Shown here one piece after another: positions 53,310-64,000 of a DNA stretch of 64,000 bases. Below the pieces are notes generated by a model. The model had not been told where the DNA came from. It worked only from the letters and a program-made list of their open reading frames with translations, and did no database searches. The DNA comes from Burkholderiales bacterium (GTDB lineage Bacteria; Pseudomonadota; Gammaproteobacteria; Burkholderiales; Burkholderiaceae_F). How positions within the stretch are numbered: the stretch's first letter is position 1; the number at the start of each line of letters is the position of its first letter. The DNA lies in the NCBI GenBank assembly GCA_020355165.1, contig CP070661.1, forward strand, positions 2,462,724 to 2,526,723, read 5' to 3'. Position numbers and translations under genes: made by a program.

Positions 53310-53431
53310 CGGTTCCTCTTCCGGTGTTCGGCCAGTCAAGTCGACCAATCTGAAAGAACGAGCGTCGACGGGCTGGAACCCCATATGTTGAGGGCGGCTG
53401 CCCAACCTGACATCGCCTAGAATTCGAACGA

Positions 53432-53450
53432 TTCATTTCATTCTATTGAA
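53432..53450. promoter_or_regulatory. LysR-type operator TTCA-N11-TGAA
   Basis: A perfect TTCA-N11-TGAA palindrome, the T-N11-A motif bound by LysR-type regulators, lies in the AT-rich gap between the divergent pirin and LysR genes. It ends five bases before the LysR ATG at 53455, so the regulator could repress its own gene while acting on pirin-doxX. Position and symmetry are seen; binding is inferred. Confidence 0.7.
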
Positions 53451-53454
53451 TGTT

Positions 53455-54381
53455 ATGTCGGCCTTCCCGCTTTCGCTCGACTCCCTGCGGCTGGTCGATG
53501 CGGTGGCCCGCCGCGGCGGCTTTGCCGCGGCGGCGCAGGAACTGGGCCGTGCGCCGTCGGCGATCACCTACGCGGCGCGCAGGCTCGAGGATGACCTCGA
53601 CGTCCTGCTGTTCGACCGGCGCGGCTATCGGGCACGGCTGACGCCGGCCGGCGAGGAACTGCTGCGCGAAGGGCGCCATTTGCTGGCCGCCGCCGACGAC
53701 CTGCGCCGTCGCGTGCAGCGGGTGGCGCAGGGCTGGGAGCGCGAGCTGCGCATCGCCGTCGACTCGGTGGTGCCGTTCGCCCGCCTGCTGCCCCTGCTCG
53801 AGCAGTTCTGCGCACAGGCGCCGACGCAGCTGCGGATCAGCCACGAGGTGCTCGGAGGCACCTGGGATGCGCTGGTCGGCGGCCGCGCCGACCTGGCGAT
53901 CGGCGCGACTGCCGGCGGACCGCAGGCCACGCATGGCAGCGGCTTTCGGACACGCGAACTGGGCGAGCTGCGGTTCGTCTTCGCGGTGTCGCCCCGGCAC
54001 CCGCTGGCGCGCTGCCCTGCGCCCCTGTCGGTGGCGCAGATGCGCGCGCACCGGCAGATCGTCGTCGGCGACACCTCGCAGCGGCTGGCGCCGCGCACTG
54101 CCGGGCTGCTGGGCACGACCGACAGCGTCACCGTGCCGAGCATGGCCGACAAGATCGCCGCGCAGGCCGCCGGCCTCGGCGTCGGCTACGTGCCGCTGCA
54201 GCTGATCGGCGAGCACCTGGCGCGCGGCGAACTCATCGTCAAGGACACCGAGAGCGAACGGGAGCACGGCGAGCGCGCGCCGCTGGTCGCCGCCTGGCGC
54301 GCCGACGCGCGCGGCAAGGCGATCGACTGGTGGCTGCGACGCCTCAGTGCGGCCGCAGTCCGGCAGGCGCTGGTGGGATGA
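53455..54381 (+). CDS. LysR-family transcriptional regulator
   Basis: 308 residues from the ATG at 53455; a TTG at 53446 in the same frame would sit within the operator and is less likely. The helix-turn-helix is at about residues 10-55: SLRLVDAVARRGGFAAAAQ then SAITYAARRLEDDL. The substrate-binding domain follows from about 85, with GRADLAIGAT and GLGVGYVPLQLI. It probably controls the divergent pirin-doxX genes. Its 3' end overlaps the 3' end of the opposite GGDEF gene by 38 bp. Confidence 0.93.
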   Translation: MSAFPLSLDSLRLVDAVARRGGFAAAAQELGRAPSAITYAARRLEDDLDVLLFDRRGYRARLTPAGEELLREGRHLLAAADDLRRRVQRVAQGWERELRIAVDSVVPFARLLPLLEQFCAQAPTQLRISHEVLGGTWDALVGGRADLAIGATAGGPQATHGSGFRTRELGELRFVFAVSPRHPLARCPAPLSVAQMRAHRQIVVGDTSQRLAPRTAGLLGTTDSVTVPSMADKIAAQAAGLGVGYVPLQLIGEHLARGELIVKDTESEREHGERAPLVAAWRADARGKAIDWWLRRLSAAAVRQALVG

Positions 54382-56683
54382 TCGGCTCGGCGTGCAGCGG
54401 CGAAGCGAAGGTGCAGCGGTTCTTGCCGGCCTGCTTGGAGGCGTACATCGCCGCATCGGCGCGGCGCAGCAGCGAGTCGAAGTCCTGACCGTCGGCCGGG
54501 AACAGCGCGATGCCGACGCTCGCACTCGTATGCGCGAGGCGATCGCCGGTCTCGAAGTCCTCGCTGGCGGCGGCGATCAGTTTCTCGGCAGCAGCGCGCG
54601 CCCCCTCCGGGTCGTCGATCTCCGGCAGCAGGATCACGAACTCGTCGCCGCCGGTGCGCGCGATCAGGTCGTACTCGCGCAGCGCCATCGACATGCGCAT
54701 CGCCACCCGCCGCAGCATGGCGTCGCCGTAGGCGTGACCGAAGGCGTCGTTGACCTCCTTGAAACCGTCGAGGTCGAGCACCATCAGCGCGGCCAGCCGG
54801 TCGCGACGCATCGCCACCGAAAGCAGCCGGCGGGCGTTCTCGACCAGCAGCCGGCGGTTCGGCAGACTGGTCAGCTCGTCGTGGTTGGCCTGGTGCCAGG
54901 CCATTTCCTCGCGCTGCTTCAGCGGCGTAATGTCGGTCAGCACCAGGATCATCGCCTCGGCCTCGCCGTCGGCGCCGACCAGACGCGCGGTCAGCTGCGA
55001 CCAGACGCCGCGACCGCCGGCGCCGCCTTCCGGCGCGCGCAGCATGACTTCGTGGTTGGCCGATTCGCCGCGCTGCGCCGCGGCCCGCGCCATCTCGAGG
55101 ATGCGCTGCCAGTCGGCCGCATCGGCGAGGATGTCCGCCGCCGGCCGGCCGCCCAGCCAGGCGGGCTGCACGCCGAGCAGCTGCGCAAGCGCGCCGTTGG
55201 CCCGCTCGATGCGCTCCGACTGCACGAAGGCGATGCCCTCGCCGGCAGCGTCGAAGATCACCTGCTGGTTGCGCAGCGCCACCGCCAGTTCGCGTTCGCG
55301 CCGCTTCTGCGCCGTGATGTCGGTGCACACGCCGAGCACCGACTCGAGCTTGCCGTCGGCGCCCATGGTCGGGATCGCGCTGACCATCACGTGCAGCGTC
55401 TTGCCGTTGCGGGTCCGGTGTACCGCCTCGACATCGAACACCGCCTCGCCCTGGAGCACCGGTCGGAACAGGCGCATGAACATGCGCAGGGTGAACTCGG
55501 GGGCGTTGAAGGCGGTGACGTGCCGGCCAAGGACGTGCTTCGGCTTCTCGCCATAGATCATCTGGCAGGCCCGGCCCGACACGAGCGTGATCATGCCGTC
55601 GCGGTTGCAGGTCCAGATCAGCGACGGCGTCGCTTCGAACAGCGCCCGGTAACGCCGCTCGCTGGCGACCAGCTTCTCTTCCGCTTCGCGCCTCTTGGTG
55701 ATGTCGACGATCGACATGACGAAGCGCGTCGCCCGGCCGCGGTCGTCACGGATCGATTCGCCGCGCGCCTGGACCCAGATGTACTCACCACCGGCCGTCC
55801 GCACGCGGAATTCCTGGCGGAACGGTGCGCCTTCCTCGATGTGGCGGCGCCGCGCCTCCAGCACACGTTCGCTGTCGCTCGGGTGCAGGGAGTCGGAAAA
55901 GCGGTACTCGCGGATGAACGACTCCCGGTCCTTGTAGCCGAGCAACTCCATGTAGCGCAGCGAGAAGAAGCGATCGCCGGTGGCCACATCGGTGTCGGCC
56001 ACCCCGGCATCGATCGCGTCCAGGCCGAGACGCAGCTGGTCGCGGCTGTCCTTCAGGTCGGCGAGTGCCTTTGCCTGCGCCTCGGCCGAATGCTCGCCGT
56101 CGATCTGCAGCTGCAGCGCCTGCCGGACACCGCCGCGCAGGCGCACGCAGGCGAACGCGGCCAGGGCAAGCACGGCACCCCACACCAGCAGCACGAGATC
56201 GAGGTGCGGCAGCGACGACTTCGACAGCGCGAAGGCCTGTGCGGCTGCCAGCGGCACCAGGGCGGCGAGCCACAGAGCCGGCACGGCGCCGAACGGCAGC
56301 AGCAGGCCGATCGACACGCCCAGGGTGAGCGTGAACTGCAGCAGGAAGCCGCTCGGGTCGGCAACGCGCAACAGCACCAGCGCGGCCGCCCACGCCAGCC
56401 CTTCGGCAGCGGCGAAGGCGCCGTAGGCCAGGGTCGCCGCTGGCTGCACGGCCGTCTCGCCGGCCAGCAGCCGGCGGCAGTAAAGCGCCCGTGCGAGCAG
56501 CAACACGGCGAGCGCGCCAAACCAGTAGAAGGCGACAGCCGCCCCGGTCTCGCGCCAGTGCACGGCCGAAAACAGCGCCGCGAGCACGGCGCTGCCAACC
56601 CACGCGTAGTGGGCCGACTGCATCGACTGGCGTACGAGCTGCGCGCCGATGCGGGCCCGATCCTCGCTCAGCGGCTGGTTCAT
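54344..56683 (-). CDS. Membrane PAS-GGDEF diguanylate cyclase
   Basis: 779 residues from the ATG at 56683. Residues about 25-190 hold five to six membrane segments. Three PAS domains follow (about 215-335, 345-460, 470-590); the first reads [14 protein letters not shown]. The GGDEF domain (about 600-765) has an intact active site, [11 protein letters not shown] at 676-686, and an inhibitory RxxD site (REYD, 669-672) five residues before it, so it should make c-di-GMP with product feedback. There is no EAL domain. It is divergent from gluQ with a 68-bp gap, and its last 38 bp overlap the LysR gene. Confidence 0.93.
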   Translation of the reverse strand: MNQPLSEDRARIGAQLVRQSMQSAHYAWVGSAVLAALFSAVHWRETGAAVAFYWFGALAVLLLARALYCRRLLAGETAVQPAATLAYGAFAAAEGLAWAAALVLLRVADPSGFLLQFTLTLGVSIGLLLPFGAVPALWLAALVPLAAAQAFALSKSSLPHLDLVLLVWGAVLALAAFACVRLRGGVRQALQLQIDGEHSAEAQAKALADLKDSRDQLRLGLDAIDAGVADTDVATGDRFFSLRYMELLGYKDRESFIREYRFSDSLHPSDSERVLEARRRHIEEGAPFRQEFRVRTAGGEYIWVQARGESIRDDRGRATRFVMSIVDITKRREAEEKLVASERRYRALFEATPSLIWTCNRDGMITLVSGRACQMIYGEKPKHVLGRHVTAFNAPEFTLRMFMRLFRPVLQGEAVFDVEAVHRTRNGKTLHVMVSAIPTMGADGKLESVLGVCTDITAQKRRERELAVALRNQQVIFDAAGEGIAFVQSERIERANGALAQLLGVQPAWLGGRPAADILADAADWQRILEMARAAAQRGESANHEVMLRAPEGGAGGRGVWSQLTARLVGADGEAEAMILVLTDITPLKQREEMAWHQANHDELTSLPNRRLLVENARRLLSVAMRRDRLAALMVLDLDGFKEVNDAFGHAYGDAMLRRVAMRMSMALREYDLIARTGGDEFVILLPEIDDPEGARAAAEKLIAAASEDFETGDRLAHTSASVGIALFPADGQDFDSLLRRADAAMYASKQAGKNRCTFASPLHAEPIIPPAPAGLRPH

Positions 56684-56751
56684 CGCGGCCTTGCGGTATC
56701 CATGAGGGGGTATTTTCCCTGCATGGGCACCGCCAGGCGAGATCCGTACGG

Positions 56752-57624
56752 ATGAGACAGATGGCTGTCTACCGGGGCCGTTTCGCGCCCTCGCCCACCG
56801 GCGCGCTGCACGCCGGCTCGCTGGCGGCGGCGCTGGCGAGCTGGCTCGATGCCCGCGCTCACGACGGCACCTGGCTGGTCCGCATCGAGGATCTCGATCC
56901 GCCGCGCGAGGTCGCCGGCGCAACCCGGCAGATCCTCGACGCCCTGGCGGCCCTCGGCCTGTCGAGCGACGAACCGCCGGTGCTGCAGAGCGAGCGCGGC
57001 GACCTGTACCAGCGGGCGCTCGAGCAGCTGCAGGCAGCGGGGCTGGTCTACGGCTGTGCCTGCTCGCGCGCCGAGGTGGCGGCAGCGCAGCAGGCGCTCG
57101 GCCTGCCGCCGCACGTCTATCCCGGCACCTGCCGCGGCGGCACCGGCGGGCGGCCGGTGCGTGCGCTGCGCGTGCGCGTGCCGGACGAACTGGTCGGCTT
57201 CGACGACCGCGCCTGCGGCTCGTTTGCGCAGAACCTGGCCCGCGAGGTGGGCGACTTCGTCGTCCGCCGCGCCGACGGTCTGTGGGCCTACCAGCTGGCG
57301 GTGGTCGTCGACGACGCCGAGCAGCGGATCACCGACGTCGTTCGCGGCGCCGACCTGCTCGACAACACGCCGCGTCAGATCTGGTTGCAGCGGGCGCTCG
57401 GCCTGCCGACGCCGCGCTACATGCACGTTCCGGTGGTCCTCAGCGAGAAGGGCGAGAAGCTGTCGAAGCAGACCGGTGCCGTCGCGCTGGACACTCGGCG
57501 ACCGCTGGCCGAGCTGCGGCGCGCCTGGCAGCACCTCGGCTTTGACGCCGTCGGCGCCGACAGCGTCGACGCCTTCCTGCGCCAGGCCGCCGCGCTCTGG
57601 CGCCGCCGATGGGCATCGGCATAA
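56752..57624 (+). CDS. gluQ: Glutamyl-Q tRNA(Asp) synthetase
   Basis: Charges glutamate onto the queuosine base of tRNA-Asp. The 290-residue protein (ATG at 56752; another ATG at 56761) lacks an anticodon-binding domain. [15 protein letters not shown] has the HIGH-like motif, EKLSKQTGA is the KMSKS equivalent. The zinc site is formed by [10 protein letters not shown] and VYPGTCRG (C-x-C...Y-x3-C). These separate it from full GltX. It is followed 19 bp later by the CoA-binding gene. Confidence 0.95.
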   Translation: MRQMAVYRGRFAPSPTGALHAGSLAAALASWLDARAHDGTWLVRIEDLDPPREVAGATRQILDALAALGLSSDEPPVLQSERGDLYQRALEQLQAAGLVYGCACSRAEVAAAQQALGLPPHVYPGTCRGGTGGRPVRALRVRVPDELVGFDDRACGSFAQNLAREVGDFVVRRADGLWAYQLAVVVDDAEQRITDVVRGADLLDNTPRQIWLQRALGLPTPRYMHVPVVLSEKGEKLSKQTGAVALDTRRPLAELRRAWQHLGFDAVGADSVDAFLRQAAALWRRRWASA

Positions 57625-57643
57625 TCGGCCCGGGAGACACGCC

Positions 57644-58132
57644 ATGGCCGACGACACCGACGTTGCGACGCTGCGCCGCATCCTTAGCCGCTGCCGGAGC
57701 ATCGCGGTGGTCGGCATCTCCGCCGAGTGGCACCGGCCGAGCTACTTCGTCGGCAAGTACCTGCTCGAGCACGGCTACACGATGATCCCGGTCAACCCGA
57801 AGTACGAGCAAGTGCTCGGCCGCCGCTGCTACCCGAGCGTGACCGCCGCCGCGGCGGGCGGCGAACAGATCGACCTCGTCGACTGCTTCCGCCGCGCCGA
57901 GGACGTCGGACCGATCGCCGACGAGGCGATCGCGATCGGCGCCCGCTGCCTGTGGATGCAGCTCGGCGTGGTCAACGAGGCCGCCGCCGCCAAGGCGCGC
58001 GCCGCCGGGCTCGACGTGGTGATGGACCGATGCGTCAAGATCGAGCACGGACGGCTGTTCGGCGGGCTGAACTGGGCTGGCGTGAACACGCGAGTGATCT
58101 CGAGCCGACGGCCGAGACAGCTGCCTTACTGA
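57644..58132 (+). CDS. CoA-binding domain protein (YccU-like)
   Basis: 162 residues with a single CoA-binding Rossmann fold: SIAVVGISAEWHRPSYFVGK near the start, MIPVNPKYEQVLGRRCYPS and CLWMQLGVVNEAAAAKA. GGAG precedes the ATG. Family members resemble the N-terminal part of succinyl-CoA synthetase and bind CoA or NAD; function is not established. It is likely in an operon with gluQ and perhaps metY, 82 bp downstream. Confidence 0.92.
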   Translation: MADDTDVATLRRILSRCRSIAVVGISAEWHRPSYFVGKYLLEHGYTMIPVNPKYEQVLGRRCYPSVTAAAAGGEQIDLVDCFRRAEDVGPIADEAIAIGARCLWMQLGVVNEAAAAKARAAGLDVVMDRCVKIEHGRLFGGLNWAGVNTRVISSRRPRQLPY

Positions 58133-58214
58133 GTGGTCCCCGACCCGTCGGCGGCGAGCCGTCGACGACCGGGCCAACGAACGGATCGCGGGCAACCGAC
58201 AGCGGATCACCCCA

Positions 58215-59516
58215 ATGAGCGACCACCCCTACGGCATCGAGACGCTGTGCCTGCATGCCGGCCAGCTGCCCGACCCGGTGACCGGCAGCCGCGCCGCGCC
58301 GATCTACCAGACGACGAGCTACGTGTTCGACAGCGCCGACCACGCGGCAAGCCTGTTCAACCTGCAGACCTTCGGCAACGTCTACTCGCGGATCAGCAAC
58401 CCGACGGTGGCGATGCTCGAGGAGCGCATCGCCGCGCTGGAAAACGGCCGCGCCTGCCTGTGCGTGGCCAGCGGCATGGCGGCGCAGTTGACCGCCATCG
58501 AGGCGATCCTCTCGCCGGGCGACCACATCGTCGCCTCCAGCCTGCTGTACGGCGGCACCTATTCGCAGTTCGACGTCACCCTGCGCAAGCACGGCATCGA
58601 GACGACCTTCGTCGACCCCGACCAGCCGGAGAACTTCCGCCGCGCGCTGCGCGAGAACACCCGGCTCGTCTACGGCGAGACGCTCGGCAACCCGAAGATC
58701 AACGTGCTCGACATCGAGCCGGTGGCGGCGATCGCGCATGCGCACGGCGTGCCGCTGATGATCGACAACACGATGGCCTCGCCGTACCTGTGCCGGCCGT
58801 TCGACTTCGGCGCCGACATCGTCGTGCACTCGGTGACCAAGTACCTCGGCGGCCACGGCACCACGCTCGGCGGCGCCGTCGTCGAGAGCGGCCGCTTCGA
58901 CTGGGGCAACGGCAAGTTCGCCGACATGGTGCTGCCGTCGCGCGGCTACCACGGGGTGAAGTTCTGGGAGACTTTCGGCGACTTCGCCTACACGATGAAG
59001 GCGCGCATGGAGGTGCTGCGCATCAACGGTGCGGCGCTGTCGCCGCTGTCGGCCTTCCTGCTGCTGCAGGGTGTGGAGACGCTGCACCTGCGCATGGAGC
59101 GGCACTGCGCCAACGCGCGGCGCGTGGCGCAGTTCCTGCTCGCCCACCCGCAGGTGGCGTGGGTCAACTGGCCGGGCCTGCCCTCGAGCCCCTACTACGC
59201 GCTGGCGCAGAAGTACCTGCGGCCGGTCGACGGCGAGCCGGGCGCGGCCGGCGTGATGACCTTCGGCATCAAAGGGGGCGCCGCCGCCGGCGAGAAGTTC
59301 ATCGACGGCGTGCAGTTCCTGTCGCACCTGGCCAACATCGGCGATGCCAAGTCGCTGGTGATCCATCCCGCCTCGACCACCCACCGGCAGCTGTCCGAGG
59401 AGGATCAACTGAAGGCCGGCGTCTCCCCCGACATGATCCGGCTGTCGGTCGGCATCGAGTCGATCGACGACATCCTGTGGGACCTCGACCAGGCGCTGCG
59501 CAGGGCGGCTGACTGA
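58215..59516 (+). CDS. metY: O-acetylhomoserine sulfhydrylase
   Basis: PLP enzyme (Cys/Met metabolism family) making homocysteine from O-acetylhomoserine and sulfide. The 433-residue length is typical of MetY and longer than MetB/MetC (about 390). The PLP lysine is K209 in HSVTKYLGGHG. TLCLHAGQLPDPVTGSRA, YSRISNPTVAMLEERIA and SLVIHPASTTHRQL are standard. I looked for a SAM or SAH riboswitch in the 82-bp leader and saw none. Confidence 0.95.
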   Translation: MSDHPYGIETLCLHAGQLPDPVTGSRAAPIYQTTSYVFDSADHAASLFNLQTFGNVYSRISNPTVAMLEERIAALENGRACLCVASGMAAQLTAIEAILSPGDHIVASSLLYGGTYSQFDVTLRKHGIETTFVDPDQPENFRRALRENTRLVYGETLGNPKINVLDIEPVAAIAHAHGVPLMIDNTMASPYLCRPFDFGADIVVHSVTKYLGGHGTTLGGAVVESGRFDWGNGKFADMVLPSRGYHGVKFWETFGDFAYTMKARMEVLRINGAALSPLSAFLLLQGVETLHLRMERHCANARRVAQFLLAHPQVAWVNWPGLPSSPYYALAQKYLRPVDGEPGAAGVMTFGIKGGAAAGEKFIDGVQFLSHLANIGDAKSLVIHPASTTHRQLSEEDQLKAGVSPDMIRLSVGIESIDDILWDLDQALRRAAD

Positions 59517-59524
59517 CCGGGAAG

Positions 59525-60223
59525 CTAGGCCCGCCGCGCAGACCAGCGCGCCACGCAGGCGCGGGCCAGCGCGCGGTTGGAATCGACGCAGTGCGCCCGC
59601 AGCGGCGAACGGCTCGCGTCGAGCGCCACCGGCGTCTCGGTGCAGGCCAGCACGACGACGGCAGCGCCGCGACCGAGCAGCGCCTGCACCGCCGGCGCCA
59701 GCAGCTCGCCGGCCTGTGCAGCCCGACCCTCCTTGACCAGGCGGATCGACGGCAGGATCGCCTGCGCTAGTTCCTCTTCGCTCGGCAGCATCAGCCGGTA
59801 GCCGCCCGCCTGCAGCTGCCGGTCGTAGATGCCCGCGGCCAGCGTCGCCCGCGTGCCGATCAGGCCGACCGGCTGGCCCGGCGAGGCAACCTTCCGCACG
59901 GCCGCGCAGCTCGACTCGACGATGCTGATGAAGGGCACCGGGCAGTCGCCCGCCAGCGCGTCGTACCAGTGGTGCGCGGTGTTGCACGGCATCGCCAGCA
60001 TCGTCGCGCCGGCGGCCAGCAGCCGGTCGCGGAGCGACCGCAGCGCCGGCAGCGGTGACGGGCCGTTGTCCAGGATCGCCGCCGGCCGGCCCGGCAGGCG
60101 CGGGTCGGAGACGATCAGCGTCGGGATGTGCTCCTCGTCGCATGAGGCCGGCGTCTCCTCGATCAGCTTGGCGAAGAAGTCCGCGGTCGCCGCCGGGCCC
60201 ATGCCGCCGATCACGCCGAGCAT
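59525..60223 (-). CDS. Aspartate/glutamate racemase-family protein (YgeA-like)
   Basis: 232 residues from the ATG at 60223 (MLGVIGGMGPAATADFF). The two catalytic cysteines are present: MPCNTAHHWYD near residue 82 and VVVLACTETPV near residue 190. YgeA is a broad-spectrum amino-acid racemase. It converges with metY eight bases away and follows the desulfhydrase gene by 19 bp, suggesting shared transcription with it. Confidence 0.93.
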   Translation of the reverse strand: MLGVIGGMGPAATADFFAKLIEETPASCDEEHIPTLIVSDPRLPGRPAAILDNGPSPLPALRSLRDRLLAAGATMLAMPCNTAHHWYDALAGDCPVPFISIVESSCAAVRKVASPGQPVGLIGTRATLAAGIYDRQLQAGGYRLMLPSEEELAQAILPSIRLVKEGRAAQAGELLAPAVQALLGRGAAVVVLACTETPVALDASRSPLRAHCVDSNRALARACVARWSARRA

Positions 60224-60242
60224 CGTCGCTCCGTGGCCGCTT

Positions 60243-61244
60243 CTAGATGGCCGGGAACGCGTGCAGGTAGCCGTACAGACCCACCGCGCCACCGGTGTGA
60301 AGGAAGACGACGTTCTGGCCCTTGCGCAGTCGTCCCTTGCGGACCAGGTCGATCAGGCCGGCCATCGCCTTGCCCGAGTACACCGGGTCGAGCAGGATGC
60401 CTTCCGTTCGCGCCACCAGCGTCACCGCCTCGATCATCCCCGGCGTCGGCACGCCGTAGCCTTCGCCGACGTAGTCGCAGTTGGCCACCACCGCCTCGCG
60501 CTTCACCGCGCCGGCGACGCCGAGCAGTTCGGCGGTCTGCTCGGCGAGCTGCATGACCTTCTCCTCCTGCGCCGCCTTCGCGGCGCGCACACCGATGCCC
60601 AGCACCGGGATGCCGGCACGGGCGCCTTCGAGGCCGGCCACCAGCCCGGCCTGGGTGCCGGCGCTGCCGGTGGCGACGACAAGCGTATCGATCGCCAGCC
60701 CGGCGTTGTTGGCCTGCTCGGCCAGTTCGAGCGCGCAGGTGACGTAGCCCAGCGCACCGATCGCGTTGGAGCCGCCTCCCGGGATGACGTAGGGCCGGCG
60801 TCCGTCGTCGCGCAGCCGCCCGGCCAGCCGGGCCATCGCCGCGTCCATGTCGGTTCCGGCCGCGACTTCCGACAGCTGCGCGCCGAACAGCCGGTCGAGC
60901 AACACGTTGCCGGAGTTGCGATAGTCGTCGTGCCGATAGCCGGTGCGGTCCTCGAGCACGAGGTGGCACTGCAGGCCCAGCCTGGCGGCGATCGCCGCCG
61001 TCTGCCGCGCGTGGTTCGACTGCGTCGCGCCCTGGGTGATCACCGTGTCGGCGCCCATGGCCAGCGCGTCGGCCATCAGGTACTCGAGCTTGCGCGTCTT
61101 GTTGCCACCGGTGGCGAGCCCGGTGCAGTCGTCGCGCTTGATCCACAGGTTCGGTCCGCCGAGCACCTGGGTCAGCCGCTGCATCGGCTCCAGTGGTGTC
61201 GGCGCATGGGCGATGCGGATGCGGGCGAAGCGGGCGAGTTTCAT
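60243..61244 (-). CDS. D-cysteine desulfhydrase/ACC deaminase-like PLP enzyme
   Basis: 333 residues from the ATG at 61244 with GGAG eight bases before it. [24 protein letters not shown] holds the PLP lysine in the GGNKTRK motif, and [13 protein letters not shown] is the following conserved loop. The C-terminus has [13 protein letters not shown]. DcyD breaks D-cysteine to pyruvate, sulfide and ammonia; ACC deaminases share the fold. It pairs with the racemase downstream. Confidence 0.92.
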   Translation of the reverse strand: MKLARFARIRIAHAPTPLEPMQRLTQVLGGPNLWIKRDDCTGLATGGNKTRKLEYLMADALAMGADTVITQGATQSNHARQTAAIAARLGLQCHLVLEDRTGYRHDDYRNSGNVLLDRLFGAQLSEVAAGTDMDAAMARLAGRLRDDGRRPYVIPGGGSNAIGALGYVTCALELAEQANNAGLAIDTLVVATGSAGTQAGLVAGLEGARAGIPVLGIGVRAAKAAQEEKVMQLAEQTAELLGVAGAVKREAVVANCDYVGEGYGVPTPGMIEAVTLVARTEGILLDPVYSGKAMAGLIDLVRKGRLRKGQNVVFLHTGGAVGLYGYLHAFPAI

Positions 61245-61306
61245 CGCATTGTCTCCGGAGAAGCGCGCCCGCACCGGCCCGCCGCAGGCGCGGACGATGC
61301 CGTCGT

Positions 61307-62707
61307 TCAGTGCTGGCGGCCGCCGAGCAGCGCCGCCACCTTGCCGGCCTTCTTGCCGCTGCGCGTCGTCGCTTCGGCCTCGGGCTCCTTGCCTTCGGCC
61401 TCGGTGCCGGCCGCCGGTTCGTACGGCTTGGTGAAGAACTCGTCGACCGGTGCCTTCGCGCCGCGCGGCTGGGCAGGTGGAAGCGGGCGTTCGCGATCGT
61501 CGCGATGTCGGTCGCGTTCCCGCTCGCGCCCGCGCTGCGGCCGATCGCCGCGAAGCGGGCGGCGCACGTCGATCGGCTTGACCTCGATGCGGCCCTTGGT
61601 CAGCCGCTCGATCGCGGCCACCGCCCGGTCCTCGGCGCCGGTGGCGATGGTCATCGCCAGGCCCGATGCACCGGCGCGCCCGGTGCGGCCGATGCGGTGC
61701 ACGTAGTCCTCGGGCGCATACGGAACGTCGTAGTTGATCACCGCCGGCAGCTCGACGATGTCCAGTCCGCGCGCCGCCACGTCGGTGGCCACCAGCACGT
61801 CGATCGTGCCCTGCTTGAACCCCTCCAGCGCCTTGGTGCGCTCGTCCTGCGACTTGTCGCCGTGGATGGCGTCGGCGTTGATTCCCTGCTTCTGCAGCTC
61901 GCGGGCCAGACGGCGGCAGCCGATCTTGGTGTTGACGAACACCAGCACCTGTCTGAGCCCGCGGCCGCGCAGCAGCTCGAGGAGCGCGCCGGTCTTCTCC
62001 GACTCGTGCACGCGATACAGCTCCTGCTGCACGTTGTCGGCGGCGGCGTTGCGCCGGGCCACTTCCACCAGCACCGGCTCGCGCAGGAAATTGGCGGCGA
62101 GCTTCCTTATCTCATCGGGGAACGTCGCCGAGAACATCAGGCTCTGCCGTTGCTTCGGCAGCTGGTTGAGGATGCGCGAGATATCCGGCAGGAAGCCCAT
62201 GTCGAGCATGCGATCCGCCTCGTCGAGCACCACCGCCTCCACCTGCGAGAGCGAGGTGTTCTTCGAGCCGAGGTGGTCGAGCAGCCGCCCGGGCGTGGCG
62301 ACCACGATCTCCACACCGGCGCGCAGGGCCTGCGTCTGCGGCTCCATGTCGACGCCGCCGTACACGGTGGCGCAGCGCAGCGGCGTGCCGGCGATGTACA
62401 TCTTCACGTTCTCAGCCACCTGCTCGGCGAGCTCGCGCGTCGGCGCCAGGATCAGCGCGCGCACCGGGTGGCGCGCCGGCGACATGCTGGTGCTGGCCTG
62501 CGGCAGCAGGCGGTGAATGATCGGCAGCGCGAAGCCGGCCGTCTTGCCGGTGCCGGTCTGCGCCGCTCCCATCATGTCGCGTCCCTGCATGACCAGCGGG
62601 ATCGCCTTGCTCTGGATCGGCGTCGGCGTGCTGTAGCCCATCCCCTTCACCGTCGCGACGATGCGCGGGTCCAGACCGAAGTGATCGAAGTCGTGGTAGT
62701 CGGACAT
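61307..62707 (-). CDS. rhlE: DEAD-box RNA helicase RhlE
   Basis: 466 residues. The Q-motif opening is [19 protein letters not shown]. Motif I is [14 protein letters not shown], Ia is [11 protein letters not shown] is [16 protein letters not shown] is FSATFP, V is [11 protein letters not shown] and VI is [11 protein letters not shown] basic Arg/Asp-rich and Lys-rich tail from about 375 binds RNA nonspecifically. RhlE acts in ribosome assembly and RNA turnover. Its start lies 47 bp from the tRNA 3' end on the same strand. Confidence 0.95.
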   Translation of the reverse strand: MSDYHDFDHFGLDPRIVATVKGMGYSTPTPIQSKAIPLVMQGRDMMGAAQTGTGKTAGFALPIIHRLLPQASTSMSPARHPVRALILAPTRELAEQVAENVKMYIAGTPLRCATVYGGVDMEPQTQALRAGVEIVVATPGRLLDHLGSKNTSLSQVEAVVLDEADRMLDMGFLPDISRILNQLPKQRQSLMFSATFPDEIRKLAANFLREPVLVEVARRNAAADNVQQELYRVHESEKTGALLELLRGRGLRQVLVFVNTKIGCRRLARELQKQGINADAIHGDKSQDERTKALEGFKQGTIDVLVATDVAARGLDIVELPAVINYDVPYAPEDYVHRIGRTGRAGASGLAMTIATGAEDRAVAAIERLTKGRIEVKPIDVRRPLRGDRPQRGRERERDRHRDDRERPLPPAQPRGAKAPVDEFFTKPYEPAAGTEAEGKEPEAEATTRSGKKAGKVAALLGGRQH

Positions 62708-62754
62708 CCGCTAGCGGCCGCCGCTCGCGGCGCGGCCGCGGCCCGAACAATGGC

Positions 62755-62833
<79 letters not shown>

Positions 62834-62866
62834 TGAGGCTGAATCCGGCACCGGGAACCTAGGCGG

Positions 62867-64000
<1,134 letters not shown>

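Noticed and set aside
58133-58214. SAM or SAH riboswitch before metY
   Set aside because: The 82-bp leader shows none of the conserved blocks and no terminator.

Overview
The window is about 64 kb of high-GC DNA (roughly 70% by eye) from a bacterial chromosome. Gene order and families point to a betaproteobacterium, most likely Burkholderiales: gcvT-gcvH-gcvP behind a tandem glycine riboswitch, pmbA divergent from darP-mog, a fused-type ornithine/lysine/arginine decarboxylase next to dcd, an AlgZ/AlgR-type pair divergent from argH, and rpoD followed by a CAU tRNA. No species can be named from sequence alone. There is no phage, insertion sequence, integron or CRISPR array. This is mostly core and metabolic chromosome, with one very unusual signalling locus.

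Layout. 1-1680: 3'-truncated membrane adenylate cyclase with a TPR tail. 2231-5892: serine dehydratase, a small membrane peptide, a lipoprotein hydrolase and a TDT-family exporter. 5926-10712: glycine cleavage operon (gcvT, gcvH, gcvP) under a two-aptamer glycine riboswitch with an intrinsic terminator. 10936-22184: a three-gene phosphorelay made of a 3287-residue soluble hybrid histidine kinase with 16 GAF domains, an HPt protein, and a receiver-nucleotide cyclase. 22348-28696: orphan ATP-grasp protein, exported methyltransferase, amino-acid decarboxylase, dCTP deaminase, D-threonine aldolase-like enzyme. 28820-31564: glycogen synthesis (glgC, glgA).

31580-40595: a molybdenum hydroxylase locus of the carbon monoxide dehydrogenase type. 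The structural genes coxS, coxL and coxM are followed by a VOC protein, the MoxR ATPase CoxD, a membrane protein, the VWA protein CoxE and CoxG; xdhC is divergent. CoxL carries the form II active-site loop, so CO oxidation is not assured. 40766-43557: SMP-30-like lactonase and a LytS/LytTR two-component pair. 43711-48741: argH and a TRAP transporter whose binding-protein gene converges on the permease genes across a shared terminator. 48882-52120: pmbA, darP, mog and a carboxylesterase. 52139-54381: DoxX and pirin, divergent from a LysR regulator with a clear TTCA-N11-TGAA operator between them. 54344-58132: PAS/GGDEF cyclase, gluQ and a CoA-binding protein. 58215-61244: metY, an aspartate/glutamate racemase-like protein and a D-cysteine desulfhydrase-like enzyme. 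61307-64000: rhlE, a CAU tRNA and the 5'-truncated rpoD.

How the genes work together. The window is rich in nucleotide second messengers: two class III cyclases and one diguanylate cyclase. The most unusual element is the 16-GAF kinase. Its GAF modules fall into two types that alternate almost strictly, suggesting growth by duplication of a two-GAF unit. It sits one base from an HPt gene, which overlaps a REC-cyclase gene, so the natural reading is a His-Asp-His-Asp relay that controls cAMP or cGMP synthesis. The molybdenum locus and mog share dependence on molybdopterin, but nothing in the sequence links their regulation.
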